From positions 1-6,060 of the forward strand of contig PNJM01000168.1 in the NCBI GenBank assembly GCA_013821865.1: 6,060 nt of DNA, given 5' to 3'. The translations under genes were made by a program, and so were the position numbers. The first letter of the stretch is position 1, and the number at the start of each line of letters is the position of its first letter. Below are positions 5,491 through 6,060 of the stretch, piece after piece. A model generated the notes under the pieces. The model had not been told where the DNA came from, did no database searches, and saw nothing but the letters and a program-made list of their open reading frames with translations. Source of the DNA: Rhodocyclaceae bacterium (lineage in GTDB: Bacteria > Pseudomonadota > Gammaproteobacteria > Burkholderiales > Rhodocyclaceae).

Positions 5491-6060
5491 ATGAACGCCG
5501 CCATTATCGGCGTCGGACAATCCGCCTATATGCGCCGTCCGGAATCCGGACAGACGACGCATACCTTCATCCGCGATGCGGTGGTGGCGGCGCTGCGCGA
5601 CGCAGAGGTCGATGCGCGCGAAGTCGACGGCATGGCGGTCACCTCGTTTTCGCTGGTGCCCGACACGGCAGTCGATCTGGCGTGGCGGCTGGGGTTGTCG
5701 CTACGCTGGCTCCTGCAGGACACCAATGGCGGCTCCTCGGCGATGAACATGCTGGGCCACGCGCTGCGCGGGGTCGAGACCGGCGCGGCAAAATGCATCC
5801 TGGTCTGCGCGGGGGATGCCACCGGGCTCGCCGGCTACGGCAAGATCGCTTCGAACTACAATATCGCCACCCAGCAGTACCTCGCGCCGCTTGGGCACGG
5901 CGGACCGAACGGCGTCTACTCGCTCGTCACCTCGCGGCAGATGAAGAAGTTCGGGCTGGAGAGGTCCGATTACGGATTGATGGCGATCGCGCAGCGGCAA
6001 TGGGCGGCGCTCAACCCGCATGCGGTCTACCGCGCGCTGCTGACCATGGAAGAGTATCTG
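5491..6060 (+). CDS. Thiolase-like protein (SCP-x/Ltp-type thiolase family), N-terminal part
   Basis: The gene starts at ATG 5491 and stays open to the right edge, giving 190 residues; family members are usually near 390, so about half is visible. The N-terminus MNAAIIGVGQSAYMRRP, the helix TFIRDAVVAALRDAEV and the VDGMAV turn are typical of the lipid-transfer (SCP-x/Ltp) branch of thiolases. The segment DTNGGSSAMNMLGHAL at 77-92, then GAAKCILVCAGDA at 98-110, matches the nucleophile helix and following strand of the fold. Canonical thiolases have a Cys in the first segment (as in NCSTGS), but here no Cys occurs between residues 71 and 101. Such proteins may be aldolases or inactive partners acting on acyl-CoA side chains, often beside a DUF35 zinc-ribbon/OB-fold protein. 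Whether one follows cannot be seen. It is divergent from the hydrolase pair. Confidence 0.85.
   Translation, partial: MNAAIIGVGQSAYMRRPESGQTTHTFIRDAVVAALRDAEVDAREVDGMAVTSFSLVPDTAVDLAWRLGLSLRWLLQDTNGGSSAMNMLGHALRGVETGAAKCILVCAGDATGLAGYGKIASNYNIATQQYLAPLGHGGPNGVYSLVTSRQMKKFGLERSDYGLMAIAQRQWAALNPHAVYRALLTMEEYL

Noticed and set aside
5411..5494. A 27-codon open frame whose TGA overlaps the thiolase-like gene's ATG (ATGA), suggesting a coupled leader peptide.
   Set aside because: No ribosome binding site precedes its ATG (the upstream sequence is pyrimidine-rich), its composition is unremarkable, and the thiolase-like gene has its own Shine-Dalgarno sequence. Coupling is not needed.
5526..6021. 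Minus-strand open frames opposite the thiolase-like gene.
   Set aside because: They have Ser/Arg-rich, low-complexity translations with no motifs, and the plus strand carries a well-supported thiolase-fold protein with its own ribosome site.

Overview
This is a GC-rich stretch (roughly two-thirds G+C by eye) with almost no TTA, CTA or TCA codons. It carries an orphan Bug/TctC-type solute-binding protein, a luciferase-like flavin oxidoreductase, CocE/NonD hydrolases and a thiolase-like protein. This gene mix is typical of catabolic accessory regions in metabolically versatile Alpha- or Betaproteobacteria (Bradyrhizobium-, Bordetella- or Cupriavidus-like). The exact taxon cannot be fixed from the window. 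I saw no RNA genes, CRISPR arrays, transposases or attachment sites.

Layout. Positions 1-502 (+) hold the C-terminal part of an LLM-class flavin-dependent oxidoreductase. After 175 bases with no separate gene, 678-1649 (+) encodes a secreted tripartite-tricarboxylate-transporter substrate-binding protein. It meets a minus-strand pair head-on across a 58-base gap. The pair, 3450-1708 and 5274-3532, are tandem paralogues of a CocE/NonD (peptidase S15-type) alpha/beta hydrolase. Both are exactly 580 residues, align without a gap and are about 78% identical by hand count. A 216-base divergent region (5275-5490) with two overlapping promoter-like sequences separates the pair from a thiolase-like gene that starts at 5491 (+) and runs off the right edge.

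How the genes may work together (inference). The binding protein would capture a small carboxylate-type substrate in the periplasm. The two hydrolases could cleave ester or amide bonds in the cytoplasm, the flavin enzyme could oxidise an intermediate, and the thiolase-like protein could act on a CoA-thioester side chain. No permease, CoA ligase or regulator lies in the window, so the substrate is unknown.

Points that stand out: the equal-length hydrolase pair, in the same frame and separated by one amber stop plus a 27-codon open linker; a Gly where classical CocE enzymes carry the catalytic Asp; no Cys in the usual nucleophile segment of the thiolase-like protein; and divergent promoters that overlap almost completely. 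The 959-codon open frame antisense to the hydrolases is a codon-usage shadow, not a gene.
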